Source of the DNA: an uncultured Lachnospiraceae bacterium
GTDB taxonomy: Bacteria > Bacillota > Clostridia > Lachnospirales > Lachnospiraceae
Assembly (NCBI GenBank): GCA_947164865.1
Contig: CAMUYA010000002.1
Coordinates: 120,022 to 184,021 of the forward strand
Reading direction: 5' to 3'
DNA length: 64,000 bases
Of the stretch, positions 51,246 through 60,661 are shown in pieces. The notes beneath the pieces were generated by a model. That model did no database searches. It was not told the DNA's origin and saw only the letters and a program-made list of their open reading frames with translations. Position numbers and translations under genes: made by a program. How positions within the stretch are numbered: position 1 is the first letter of the stretch; each line of letters starts with the position of its first letter.

Positions 51246-54200
51246 ATGAAAAAGCTTAAGTCATTAAGGGATGTGATTCAGTTTAACAGTAGTTTCAAGA
51301 CTGCGGTGAATCTGTACCTTAGTCTTAATAAAAAAGAGAAGATTCTTAGTTATATTCCGACAAAATCATCTTTGAGTTTTATAGATGATTATTTAAATGC
51401 GGTTATTGATAACAAAGAGCAGGCTACACTTCTTGTAGGCCCTTACGGAAAAGGAAAAAGCCATCTCCTTCTTGTTTTACTTGCAATTCTTTCGTTAGAG
51501 AGAAGTAAAGAAAACACAAAGGTCATAAATGAAGTTTGTCGCAAGTTTAAGCAGGTAGAAGACATTGGATCAAGAGTAGCTGAAAAGATTAATTACATTT
51601 GGAATCAGAAGGGTCGATTTTTACCTGTTGTAATCAATGACTCAAAAGGTGATTTAGATCAAGCATTTCTTATGGCACTCAACGATGCCTTGAAGAGAAG
51701 TGATTTAGTGGACATAGCCCCTGACACATATTTTTCGCTTGCCATAGATAGATTAAATGATTGGGAGAATAATTATCCAGACACATATAAGAAATTCAAA
51801 CAAGAAGCAAAGACCTTTGGTAAAACAGTGGAGGATATTAAGTCAGGTCTTTCGCTGTATTCCAGAGAAATTCTAGATATATTTTCGGTGATATATCCTA
51901 GAATTACGGCTGGTTCAACTTTTAATCCCTTGGCAGTGTCGGATGTGTTGCCGTTATATAAGGGAATAAGTGAAAAATTAGTAGAAGAGTATGGATACAG
52001 TGGAATCTATATTGTTTTTGATGAGTTCACAAAATATATAGAATCCCAAGATGGAAAGGCTTCAGGAAATAATATGAAGCTTCTTCAAAGCATGTGCGAG
52101 CTTGCGACTGATTCAGAACAGTCACAGGTATTTATTACTATGGTCGCACATAAGAGCATTAAAGAATATGGAAATCATCTCTCGATAGAGACTATTAATT
52201 CCTTTACCGGAATAGAAGGTCGCCTAGTTGAGAAATTCTTTATTACCTCCTCAAAGAACAATTATGAACTAATCAAGAGCGCCATTATTAAGGATGAGGA
52301 GCTGATTGAAAGTATTCCTGGTAGCGATAGATTGTTTGGAAAGCCTGCGCTTGATAAGTTTCTTTCGCTTCCAGTATTTAGTTCGACATTCAACAAAAAG
52401 ACATTCGAGAATACTGTTTTAAGAGGATGCTATCCGTTAAATCCAGTAGCGTCTTATTTGCTTTTAAATGTTAGCGAAAAAGTTGCACAGAATGAGAGAA
52501 CTTTATTTACATTTATTTCTAATGATGAACCTAATAGTATGGCGCGTTATGTCTCTGAACATGAGATTGATGATCCTTGGTTTATCGGAGCGGACTTAAT
52601 ATATGACTATTTTAGTCCGTTGTTTAAGAAGGATGTAAATAACGAGTTTGTACATAATATATGGCTTAGTGCTGACTTTGCGTTAAAGAAGGCAGAAACC
52701 GATAACCAAAAGAGAATAATTAAGGCATTAGCGATTACTTTAATCGTAAATAAGGAAGAGGAAGTTCCAGCAGATGAGAAATACTTGCCTTTATCGATAG
52801 GTATAGATGAAGGTGGACTGGTTTTAGATGAGCTAGCTAAGAGTGATCTGATATACAAAAAATCTGCTACTAATACATATGTATTTAAAACCAAAGCAGG
52901 ATCTGCATTAAAAACTGAAGTTAGAAATCGTCGAGAGATAAAAGGAGATAACGCAAATTACGCAAATATTTTAGAAGATATTACGGACGAGCACTTTATT
53001 ATCCCAAGAAGATATAACAGTGATCATATGATGACAAGATATTTTCGCAACGAGTTTATGCTTGCGGATGATTTTCTTGCTATGAACAATGCTGATGTTT
53101 TGCTTGGAGAGGAAAAGACAGATGGAAAAGTAATCACCATTTTTTCTTTTACTGGAATCAAACAGGAAGAAATAAAAAAGCATGTTGCAAATTTAGGTTC
53201 TCAGAAGTTGGTTGTGGTATGTCCTAAAAGAGGAATAAAGGACATCAAAAAGCAATTAATAGATTATGAGATAATCCAAGAATTAAAAGAGAATCATACT
53301 TTTACAAACAATAATGAAATATTAACTAGTGAGTTGCCTCTTTTAGAAGAGGACATGGTAGTTGATGTTGAAAAAGCTTTTGGTGAGATATATCTTGATG
53401 ATTCGGATACCAGAATTTTCTATTATGATGGGGAGAAGGTCAGAAAGAGTGGAAATGTAGAAGCAGCAGTTAATCTGATTTGTGAAACTGTTTATTATAA
53501 GAGTCCCCGAATTAATAATGAGATTATAAACAGACATATTTTGTCTTCTGCCCAAACAAAAAAGGCAAGATCAAATATTATTCAGGCGATTCTCCAAAAT
53601 GAGGCAAGTGACATTGCGTTTTACGAGGGAACCAGTCAGGAAGCGACTCTGTATCGGTCGTTGTTTGTAAGAACCCGAATAGTAGGAAGTAGTGAAGAAC
53701 CTGACTCAAATTTGAAAGAAATAATAGATAAGATCAATGGCTTTGTTGATTCATGTTCGGATAAAAAACAGTGTTTCTCTGATTTGATAAGGGAGTTAAC
53801 CCGGGAACCATATGGTATGCGTGAAAGTGTAATTCCAGTATACCTAGCACATGTCCTTTCAAACAGACGAGAAGACATAGTAGTTTATTTTGATGAGTCG
53901 GAAATGCAAATTAATCAAGAGATAATAATAAACATTTGCGAGCATCCGGATGATTATGCGTTATTTGTTTCAAAAGAGGATTTACAAAAAGAAAAGTATA
54001 TAGAAAGCCTTAACATTCTGTTTGAAGTAAATGAGAATAGAAATCTTACCACAAACAGAATTAAGAATATTTTGATCTGTATGCAGCGTTGGTACAGAGC
54101 CTTGCCTCAGGTTTCAAGAAATATTCCGTATCTTGAAGAATACGCAGACTCTAAAGAATCAAAGAGTTGCATGTTAGAGATAAAGAAGCAACTGCAAAAA

Positions 54201-54839
54201 ATTGAAATAAATCCGTATGAAATTCTTTTTGTATTGATACCTGAGGCCTTCGGGACGAAAGACAACTATGAAATGACATACAAACTCATTGATAAGTGCA
54301 AGACAGAGTTTGATGATTATTTCCGTTGGTTGGAACAGAAGGCAGTAACAGCTATTTTATCTGTTTTTGATAAAAGGAAAAAACGGGACTTGTATCATGT
54401 TTTAAAGAACTGGTATGAGGAACAAAGCGATCAATCGAAAAAGGGATTATATAGCGGTAAGATAACTTCGTTTATGTCTTGCATAGATAAGCTTAATATC
54501 TATGATGACCCTGAAACGGCACATAAGATTGTAAAAGCGGTGTCGGACGTATATCTGGAGGACTGGAACGAAGGGGCATATGAATCTTTTGTAGAGGAAT
54601 TAACTGCTATTAAATCTGATATCGAATCTATGAAAGATGGCCAGGAACTTGGTCAGATGAAGTTATCATTTACAGGGCGAAATGGTGATGAAATAGAAAG
54701 ACTTTATGATTTCGCTGATGAAAGCCAAGGAAGTATTTTAAAAAATATACTTGAGGATGCATTGGATGAATACAGTGATCTTAGTGTAAATGATAGGGTA
54801 AGTATTCTTCTTGAGCTGATCGAAAAGATAGTTAGGTAG
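51246..54839 (+). CDS. sspC: large P-loop ATPase (SspC-like)
   Basis: A protein of 1197 residues from the ATG at 51246 (AGGTGA 6 bases upstream); a GTG at 51237 is also possible. Walker A GPYGKGKS lies at residues 65-72 and Walker B IVFDEF near 256-262, followed by a sensor-like VFITMVAHKS. The rest is helical, with a hydrophilic C terminus, and resembles other giant ATPases of DNA-modification systems (BREX BrxC/PglY superfamily). In the Ssp scheme the ATPase powers the modification complex. Composition is AT-rich compared with the chromosome to the left. Confidence 0.75.
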   Translation: MKKLKSLRDVIQFNSSFKTAVNLYLSLNKKEKILSYIPTKSSLSFIDDYLNAVIDNKEQATLLVGPYGKGKSHLLLVLLAILSLERSKENTKVINEVCRKFKQVEDIGSRVAEKINYIWNQKGRFLPVVINDSKGDLDQAFLMALNDALKRSDLVDIAPDTYFSLAIDRLNDWENNYPDTYKKFKQEAKTFGKTVEDIKSGLSLYSREILDIFSVIYPRITAGSTFNPLAVSDVLPLYKGISEKLVEEYGYSGIYIVFDEFTKYIESQDGKASGNNMKLLQSMCELATDSEQSQVFITMVAHKSIKEYGNHLSIETINSFTGIEGRLVEKFFITSSKNNYELIKSAIIKDEELIESIPGSDRLFGKPALDKFLSLPVFSSTFNKKTFENTVLRGCYPLNPVASYLLLNVSEKVAQNERTLFTFISNDEPNSMARYVSEHEIDDPWFIGADLIYDYFSPLFKKDVNNEFVHNIWLSADFALKKAETDNQKRIIKALAITLIVNKEEEVPADEKYLPLSIGIDEGGLVLDELAKSDLIYKKSATNTYVFKTKAGSALKTEVRNRREIKGDNANYANILEDITDEHFIIPRRYNSDHMMTRYFRNEFMLADDFLAMNNADVLLGEEKTDGKVITIFSFTGIKQEEIKKHVANLGSQKLVVVCPKRGIKDIKKQLIDYEIIQELKENHTFTNNNEILTSELPLLEEDMVVDVEKAFGEIYLDDSDTRIFYYDGEKVRKSGNVEAAVNLICETVYYKSPRINNEIINRHILSSAQTKKARSNIIQAILQNEASDIAFYEGTSQEATLYRSLFVRTRIVGSSEEPDSNLKEIIDKINGFVDSCSDKKQCFSDLIRELTREPYGMRESVIPVYLAHVLSNRREDIVVYFDESEMQINQEIIINICEHPDDYALFVSKEDLQKEKYIESLNILFEVNENRNLTTNRIKNILICMQRWYRALPQVSRNIPYLEEYADSKESKSCMLEIKKQLQKIEINPYEILFVLIPEAFGTKDNYEMTYKLIDKCKTEFDDYFRWLEQKAVTAILSVFDKRKKRDLYHVLKNWYEEQSDQSKKGLYSGKITSFMSCIDKLNIYDDPETAHKIVKAVSDVYLEDWNEGAYESFVEELTAIKSDIESMKDGQELGQMKLSFTGRNGDEIERLYDFADESQGSILKNILEDALDEYSDLSVNDRVSILLELIEKIVR

Positions 54840-54846
54840 GAGGCTA

Positions 54847-55986
54847 GTGTTGATATATTTAGATAACGCTGCAACGACTTTTCCAAAACCAGAAGCAGTT
54901 TACGAAAAGATGGATGAAGTTAATAGGAAATATGCAGTGAATGCGGGAAGGGGCTCTTATAAACTAGCTCAAGAGGCGAGTAGTCTTATATCCGAAACGA
55001 AATCCCTGATTAGAAAACATATGCATTTAGATATAGATGCAAGTGTTGTGTTTTCTCCATCCATTACGATTGCACTAAATCAGATCATTAATGGATTAAG
55101 CTATCGAGAAGGAGCAAATATATATATTTCTCCGTATGAACATAACGCAGTAGCACGGACGCTCCATGGGATAGAACAAAGATGTAAGGTAAACATAAGG
55201 CTTTTACCGACAGATCCAGATTCGTATGAGATTGATATAGAGAAAACCAGGTATGAATTTGTTAAGAATAAACCGGATTACATTATTTTGAATCATGTGA
55301 GCAACGTTACAGGATATATTCTTCCCATCAGAGATATATTCAAGGAGGGAAAGAAATACGGTAGTATAAATGTTTTGGACTCAGCACAATCTTTTGGCTT
55401 GATTGATGTTAATCCTGTAATGGATGAAGTAGATATTGTTGCTTTTGCTGGCCATAAATGCTTATATGGTCCATTTGGGATAGGTGGATTTGTTTGTGTG
55501 AACAGTATCGGATTAAGTTCATTTATTATGGGCGGAACGGGAAGTGACTCCTTAAATTTGGACATGCCATCAGATAGTGTTACCAAGTTCGAACCGGCCA
55601 GTCCTAATATAGTGGCAATAGCTGGTTTAAATGCAGCATTAAAAGTATTAGATATTGAAGGCAATCGAGTTCATGAGAAGGAATTATCAGATTATTTGGT
55701 GAATAGGCTATCTAATAATAAAAAGGTGAAAATGTATTTACCAGGGAACCCTGATAATCATATTGGAATTGTATCTCTTATAGTGGAAGGTTATGATTCG
55801 AATGATGTAGGTACGATTCTTGATGAAGATTTTGAAATATGTGTAAGAACAGGATACCATTGTGCACCATATATCCACGCTATACTTAAGGATGAGAAGC
55901 ATAAAGGAACAGTAAGAATTGGATTGAGTCGTTTTAATACTAAAGAAGATGTAGATAAACTGGTAGATGCACTAATCGAGTTATAG
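54847..55986 (+). CDS. sspA: cysteine desulfurase (SspA/DndA-like)
   Basis: A 379-residue class V aminotransferase-fold enzyme using PLP. LDNAATTFPKPEAV at the start and VLDSAQSFGLIDV near 180 are typical; the PLP lysine is in AGHKCLYGPFG (about residue 203) and the sulfur-carrying cysteine in RTGYHCAPYIH (about 338). It moves sulfur from cysteine to the thiolation machinery, here most likely the PP-loop protein at 48639. Start GTG at 54847 or TTG at 54850 after TAGGAGG; the TTG is better spaced. Having a dedicated desulfurase in the operon fits a phosphorothioate system. Confidence 0.85.
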   Translation: MLIYLDNAATTFPKPEAVYEKMDEVNRKYAVNAGRGSYKLAQEASSLISETKSLIRKHMHLDIDASVVFSPSITIALNQIINGLSYREGANIYISPYEHNAVARTLHGIEQRCKVNIRLLPTDPDSYEIDIEKTRYEFVKNKPDYIILNHVSNVTGYILPIRDIFKEGKKYGSINVLDSAQSFGLIDVNPVMDEVDIVAFAGHKCLYGPFGIGGFVCVNSIGLSSFIMGGTGSDSLNLDMPSDSVTKFEPASPNIVAIAGLNAALKVLDIEGNRVHEKELSDYLVNRLSNNKKVKMYLPGNPDNHIGIVSLIVEGYDSNDVGTILDEDFEICVRTGYHCAPYIHAILKDEKHKGTVRIGLSRFNTKEDVDKLVDALIEL

Positions 55987-55994
55987 GAGAAAGC

Positions 55995-57719
55995 ATGAAT
56001 AACGAAATACTAAAAAAATACATGATGAATCTCTCTGTTTCACAGCTAAAAGCAATCCTTGGTCAAGAACTAATTGATTCTCTATTGGAGTGGAATAACG
56101 GCGTCGAAGGTTTTTTGTCTAAAAGCAGATTATCTGAAATGGTTCTGAGTATCTATGGACCAGGATTCCTTAAAGATAAGGGGGTAAGAGAAAAACTACT
56201 TGCCTCAATGCCAAGAGAAGCTGTAGATAGTTTTAATGTGTTTTTTCCTAGTGTAGAAAAAGGTAATCTTGAAGATTTAGCGGTTCATGTATCAAATACC
56301 AGTTGGAAGAAAAATGATGTTAATGATCATTTACTTCGTTTGCTTGGATACCAGTCAGATGATGTCTTTGAGAAGAAAGAAGAGGTTGGAGAAAGTATTG
56401 AAACAGTCGATTCTTTTGATAAGTTTTATGAGTTACTGGATTATCAATATATTATAAGACAGAGAGCGTTAAATATATTAACATCGCCATATGGATTAAG
56501 AAGATTCTTGATCCACATGCCTACCGGTACTGGAAAAACAAAGACAGCGACTCATATTATAAGCCATCACTATAATTATAATTTGCATAAAAAAGGGTTA
56601 GTAATATGGATTGCACATACTTCCGAATTGTTACAACAAGCTTATGATACGTTTAAAGGCGTATGGAAGAATATAGGTAATGGTTCTATAAATATGTACA
56701 AACTGTGGGGCAATTACAACATCGATGAAACGGATGACGAATTAAATGGTTTCATGGTTTGTGGAATACAGAAGCTGCAATCAATTAACAATAATAACCC
56801 GGAATTATTGGAGAAATTAATTAGGAACGCAAGACTTATTGTATATGACGAAGCACATAAAGCGTCAGCTCCTGAAACGAGACAAGTTGTTGAAAAATTC
56901 ATGGTTCGCGCTGAGGGAAATGAAGATAGAGCATTAATGGGACTCTCAGCGACCCCTGGTAAAACAACAGAAGATAGTTTCGATAATCAACTTTTAGTTT
57001 CAATGTTTGGAAATAAGATAATTGAGATTGATACGAAACTTATGAATGCGGTTAATCTATCTGCCCAGGAAGCATTAAATACTCCGGCGGAGAGAGATGT
57101 AATAAGGTATTTTCAGAACAGGGGAGTTTTGTCAAAAATAAAAAAAGAAGAACTTACATATGAAGATGGACTTACAGAAGAGGAAATAAACCGAATTCGT
57201 ATAGTTGCAACAGCAAATGGGTATGAGGATTTTTCAAAAGCCTTACTGGAAAAGATCGGAAAGAATAAAAGCCGTAACCTTAGAATCATGCAGAGGCTAC
57301 GAGAATTAAATAGGGATAAAAAGCCAACAATAGTTTTCGCGTGTTCTGTTCAACATGGTCAATTGTTATCGGCAATGCTTACCCTTGAGGATATCCCGAA
57401 TGCATTGGTAGTAGGTAATATGCCCTCTAAAGAAAGAGCGGATTCGATTAAGCGGTTCAAGGACAGGAATGATGAGCTGAATATTATAATAAACTACGAA
57501 GTTTTAACTACAGGATTTGATGCTACAAATATAGAATGTGTTTTTATAGCAAGACCGACACAATCGGTTGTGTTATATAGTCAGATGTTGGGAAGAGGAT
57601 TAAGAGGACCACAGATGGGTGGTAACGAGGAATGCCTTTTGATCGATGTAAAGGATAACCTTAATCAGTTTAACGAGAATATGGCGTTTTCGCATTTTGC
57701 AAATTATTGGAATCAATAG
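55995..57719 (+). CDS. superfamily 2 DEAD/DEAH helicase, likely restriction component
   Basis: A 574-residue helicase or translocase. The first 130 residues are an unrecognised helical domain. Motif I MPTGTGKTKTA is at about 175-185, IWIAHTSELLQQA follows as Ia, motif II VYDEAHKAS near 285, motif III GLSATPG near 316, IVFACSVQHGQLL near 452, and motif VI YSQMLGRGLRGP near 530. This is the ResIII/type-III-like group. It starts 8 bases after the desulfurase stop and is separated by only 14 bases from the GHKL gene. Together the last three genes look like the effector module of the system. Confidence 0.85.
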   Translation: MNNEILKKYMMNLSVSQLKAILGQELIDSLLEWNNGVEGFLSKSRLSEMVLSIYGPGFLKDKGVREKLLASMPREAVDSFNVFFPSVEKGNLEDLAVHVSNTSWKKNDVNDHLLRLLGYQSDDVFEKKEEVGESIETVDSFDKFYELLDYQYIIRQRALNILTSPYGLRRFLIHMPTGTGKTKTATHIISHHYNYNLHKKGLVIWIAHTSELLQQAYDTFKGVWKNIGNGSINMYKLWGNYNIDETDDELNGFMVCGIQKLQSINNNNPELLEKLIRNARLIVYDEAHKASAPETRQVVEKFMVRAEGNEDRALMGLSATPGKTTEDSFDNQLLVSMFGNKIIEIDTKLMNAVNLSAQEALNTPAERDVIRYFQNRGVLSKIKKEELTYEDGLTEEEINRIRIVATANGYEDFSKALLEKIGKNKSRNLRIMQRLRELNRDKKPTIVFACSVQHGQLLSAMLTLEDIPNALVVGNMPSKERADSIKRFKDRNDELNIIINYEVLTTGFDATNIECVFIARPTQSVVLYSQMLGRGLRGPQMGGNEECLLIDVKDNLNQFNENMAFSHFANYWNQ

Positions 57720-57733
57720 GAGGAAAGTAAACA

Positions 57734-59539
57734 ATGGCTCAGGACATCTTTGAAATTAAAACGATGGGGGATGCACTCAGAAATACTGGGTATAAAAACA
57801 TTGAATGCGCGATGTCTGAAATAATAGACAACTCTGTGCAAGCAGACGCTAAGAATGTTTTTGTTATAGTATCGGAAGAATATAACAGTAAAACTGGTAG
57901 AAATAACATCTCAGAAGTTTGTTTTTTAGATAATGGTACTGGAATGACATTAAGTGAGCTCGAGGGATGTTTAGGAATCGGTGTATCCACAAGATCAGAC
58001 CGAAAGGGGATGGGACGATTTGGTGTAGGTCTTCCACAAGCATCGTTATATGCCTGTCCTTCAGTTGAAGTATATTCATGGCAGAATGGATATGAGAATT
58101 GCAAGAAAGTATATTTGAATATAAATCTGGTAAAGGATGGGGAGCAAACAGTTATTGAGGATCCTGTTGAGGCTCCTATTCCGGATAAATATGTAGGGTA
58201 TTTAAATTACAATATATTAAACGAAGATGGTACAACAACAAATGTAAATTTTAAAGAACATGGAACTTTTGTCATTTGGAAAGAATGCGATCGAGTAATC
58301 CCTAAAACAGTAAATTTCCTTTTTAACAGATTAGATTTTACACTTGGACAAAAGTTTAGATATTTCATTAGTGAAGGAACAAGTTCAATCAGGCTGATTC
58401 ATCATGAAAACCCTGAATTTTCATATGATGTAATTCAAAATGATCCCTTGATGCTTTTAAAGAATAACTACGTTCTTGGCAATCCCAATGATCCGGGTAA
58501 GATTTCACCAAGAAAGAATATTAATTGTACCGAACCTATTTTTGAGCCATATGGTGATGAGGATCATCCAGATGGCGTATTTACCATTCCTATAAAGTAT
58601 CTTGATCCAGAAACTAAGGAAATAAAAGAGCATGATGTTGTTGTGAAATTTTCAAAAGTAAGAAATATTTTCTATGATAAGACAGCTATTGCGGGTAATC
58701 CGGGTAATACGCCACTTGGAAAGCATGTGAAAAGATTAGAGGGCATTTCCATTGTAAGAGCGAATCGAGAGATAGACTTTGGCCAATTTGATTTTTATGA
58801 GAACATCGACAAACCCGAGCATAGATGGTGGGGTTGTGAAATAAGGTTTGATCCCATTTTAGATGAGGCTTTTGGTGTTGCCAATAACAAACAGCATGTA
58901 GAGCTATTTAGAGTAGATGCTGAAGATTTCATTGATGAAGAAGTAAAACCTGTTTGGATTCAGCTATATAATTTTATACACTCAACGATAGATTCAATGT
59001 ATAGCGCAAATAAAGCGACCCGTGAAGGCGCTCGTACAGTAATAGAAGTTGTTTCTCCTGCATCTGAAATCATAAATATTGCAGAGGAGAATGATGAACC
59101 GGTTGTTGATAGTTCTACTGAATCTGCAAAACAGAATACACCCAAAGAAAAACTTGCTGAGAAAAATAGAGAAGAATTAATTGACCAGGGTGTTGAGAAT
59201 CCGTCAGAAGATGAAGTCGCATCTTATATGAACAACAAGGTCAATATTAGACATAAAAACCTTGGAAAAACGACGGGATTGTTTGATTACAGCTTTGAGT
59301 TTGGAAACTGTAAGGTAGTCTTAAATATGGATCATATTTTTTATAAGACTACACTGGAGCATATATTCGATAATAACGAAACAAAGGTGGCATTTGAGTT
59401 GCTAATTTCTTCTTTGGTTAAGGCTATCGATGATACAAATGGCTCACAGTCAGAAGAGAATGATAATTTGATTGCCGTTTGGAATGAAAAATTGCGTAGA
59501 TATATTAATGCGCAGCAGAGCTTTGCAAAGAAGGAGTAG
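57734..59539 (+). CDS. GHKL (histidine-kinase-like/MORC-type) ATPase, likely restriction component
   Basis: A 601-residue protein with a Bergerat ATP-binding fold at the N terminus: the Asn/Glu box SEIIDNSVQADAKNV near 28-42, FLDNGTGMTLSEL near 64-76 and the lid GMGRFGVGLPQASLYACPSVEVYSW near 92-116. That complete set indicates active ATP binding and dimer closure, as in MORC, Hsp90 and MutL proteins. The middle 250 residues are likely the transducer domain, then a Glu/Asn-rich linker (about 440-490) and a C-terminal domain. It is flanked by the helicase and the nuclease at spacings of 14 and 6 bases. Confidence 0.82.
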   Translation: MAQDIFEIKTMGDALRNTGYKNIECAMSEIIDNSVQADAKNVFVIVSEEYNSKTGRNNISEVCFLDNGTGMTLSELEGCLGIGVSTRSDRKGMGRFGVGLPQASLYACPSVEVYSWQNGYENCKKVYLNINLVKDGEQTVIEDPVEAPIPDKYVGYLNYNILNEDGTTTNVNFKEHGTFVIWKECDRVIPKTVNFLFNRLDFTLGQKFRYFISEGTSSIRLIHHENPEFSYDVIQNDPLMLLKNNYVLGNPNDPGKISPRKNINCTEPIFEPYGDEDHPDGVFTIPIKYLDPETKEIKEHDVVVKFSKVRNIFYDKTAIAGNPGNTPLGKHVKRLEGISIVRANREIDFGQFDFYENIDKPEHRWWGCEIRFDPILDEAFGVANNKQHVELFRVDAEDFIDEEVKPVWIQLYNFIHSTIDSMYSANKATREGARTVIEVVSPASEIINIAEENDEPVVDSSTESAKQNTPKEKLAEKNREELIDQGVENPSEDEVASYMNNKVNIRHKNLGKTTGLFDYSFEFGNCKVVLNMDHIFYKTTLEHIFDNNETKVAFELLISSLVKAIDDTNGSQSEENDNLIAVWNEKLRRYINAQQSFAKKE

Positions 59540-59545
59540 ACAGAT

Positions 59546-60445
59546 ATGCCGATTCTATTGACAAACGAGATTCTTGAAGCACTTATTTCTGAACTCCAAA
59601 ATGCAACAGATTCTGTTCAGATTATTACTGCTTATTGCAAAATCAAGACATTAGAATACCTAGATAATGCTATTTCCGATAATGTTGAAATCAAGAAATT
59701 AATGGTAAGATTCCGTTTAGATGATTTGATTAAGGGTAGCACGGATTTTGAAATCTTGAAATTTGCAATTGGGCACGGTTGGCAGGTATATATAAGATTT
59801 GACCTACATGCAAAGACATATATTGTTGATGATAAGAGAATGATAACTTCTAGCGCCAATGCAACAGGGAGTGGATTAGGCCTTGGAAGAAACGAGAATC
59901 TTGAAATGGGTTCGTTAGAGGAAATAGAAGAAGCAGATTTGGACAAAATAAGAGGGATTTATCGTGATGCCATAATGGTGGATGACAATCTCTTGGAAAA
60001 TTTGAGGCAACAATACGAGAATGCAAAAGGAAAGACTACCCAAGGAGTAGATATTTCGTGGGATTCCACGATAATGGATTTATTTAAAAGAGAAGTAGAT
60101 TGCTTGTTTTCAAATGAACTTCCTGCTTCCAGTCATTTTGAAATCGGAGAATATATCCAATTTCTGGACTATCAATATGATGGAGATATAGAAGCGTTTA
60201 AATCCTTGTTTAGAAGATCAAATGTGTATATTTGGTTGACGCAGGTCCTTAAAAGAAAAGGAGAGGGCATGTTCTTTGGGGAATTGTCTAAGGAGTTGCA
60301 CTCCATTTTGATTGCTGATCCTAAACCTTATAGGAAAGATGTAAAAATATATTTGGCAAATATATTTTCCATTATAAAAGAATACAAGTTTGAAGAGCTG
60401 GAAATAGATGTTCCTAATTATTCTGAGCGCTTAACACTTAAGTGA
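59546..60445 (+). CDS. phospholipase-D-superfamily nuclease, likely restriction effector
   Basis: A 299-residue protein. It has a single HKD-type motif: FDLHAKTYIVDDKRM near residues 86-100 with the catalytic His and Lys, followed by SSANATGSGL near 103-112 and NENLEMG. One HKD copy implies an active homodimer, as in Nuc and BfiI. The preceding strand ILKFAIGHGWQVYIRFD is typical. The C-terminal half is helical (LDYQYDGDIEAFKSLFRRSNVYIWLTQVLKRKG) and not recognised. It closes the seven-gene operon; its stop codon lies in the first of two 19-base repeats. Likely the DNA-cutting member. Confidence 0.85.
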   Translation: MPILLTNEILEALISELQNATDSVQIITAYCKIKTLEYLDNAISDNVEIKKLMVRFRLDDLIKGSTDFEILKFAIGHGWQVYIRFDLHAKTYIVDDKRMITSSANATGSGLGLGRNENLEMGSLEEIEEADLDKIRGIYRDAIMVDDNLLENLRQQYENAKGKTTQGVDISWDSTIMDLFKREVDCLFSNELPASSHFEIGEYIQFLDYQYDGDIEAFKSLFRRSNVYIWLTQVLKRKGEGMFFGELSKELHSILIADPKPYRKDVKIYLANIFSIIKEYKFEELEIDVPNYSERLTLK

Positions 60446-60495
60446 CGTCAAAATGACGTCAGGTTGAGCAGGGAGTTGACGCCTAAATGACGCCA
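60443..60495 (+). repeat. two 19-base imperfect repeats with internal TGACGYCA copies
   Basis: TGACGTCAAAATGACGTCA (60443-60461) and TGACGCCTAAATGACGCCA (60477-60495) start 34 bases apart. Each consists of two 8-base halves 11 bases apart. The second copy forms part of the terminator stem. Confidence 0.7.
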
Positions 60496-60508
60496 GCTCT
60501 CTTTTTTT
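60470..60508 (+). terminator. rho-independent terminator of the modification/restriction operon
   Basis: AGGGAGTTGACG at 60470-60481 pairs with CGCCAGCTCTCT at 60491-60502 (one mismatch, two G-U pairs), followed by a run of T residues. Confidence 0.75.
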
Positions 60509-60540
60509 GTGATTTTTATGTTTCAGAAGGTGTACTTTTT

Positions 60541-60627
60541 GATACGCCGGGGTTGTAGGGTGCACCCTATTCCAGATGCCATAGGCAGATGGTTTGCGTA
60601 AAGTTGACCTGCAACTTTAGGCGTATC
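60541..60627. other. hairpin-rich segment bounded by an inverted repeat
   Basis: GATACGCC at 60541-60548 and GGCGTATC at 60620-60627 are perfect inverted copies. Between them lie the palindrome AGGGTGCACCCT (60558-60569) and the hairpin AAAGTTG/CAACTTT (60600-60619). No reading frame is present. It could be a structured RNA, a single-strand origin or a recombination site. Confidence 0.45.
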
Positions 60628-60661
60628 CTGTTATTCTTTTTTTCTGTTTTTTCAATTTTTT

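Noticed and set aside
48639..60445. Dnd or BREX system
   Set aside because: No DndB, DndD or DndE and no PglZ, BrxL or methylase is present; the gene set fits the Ssp type better.
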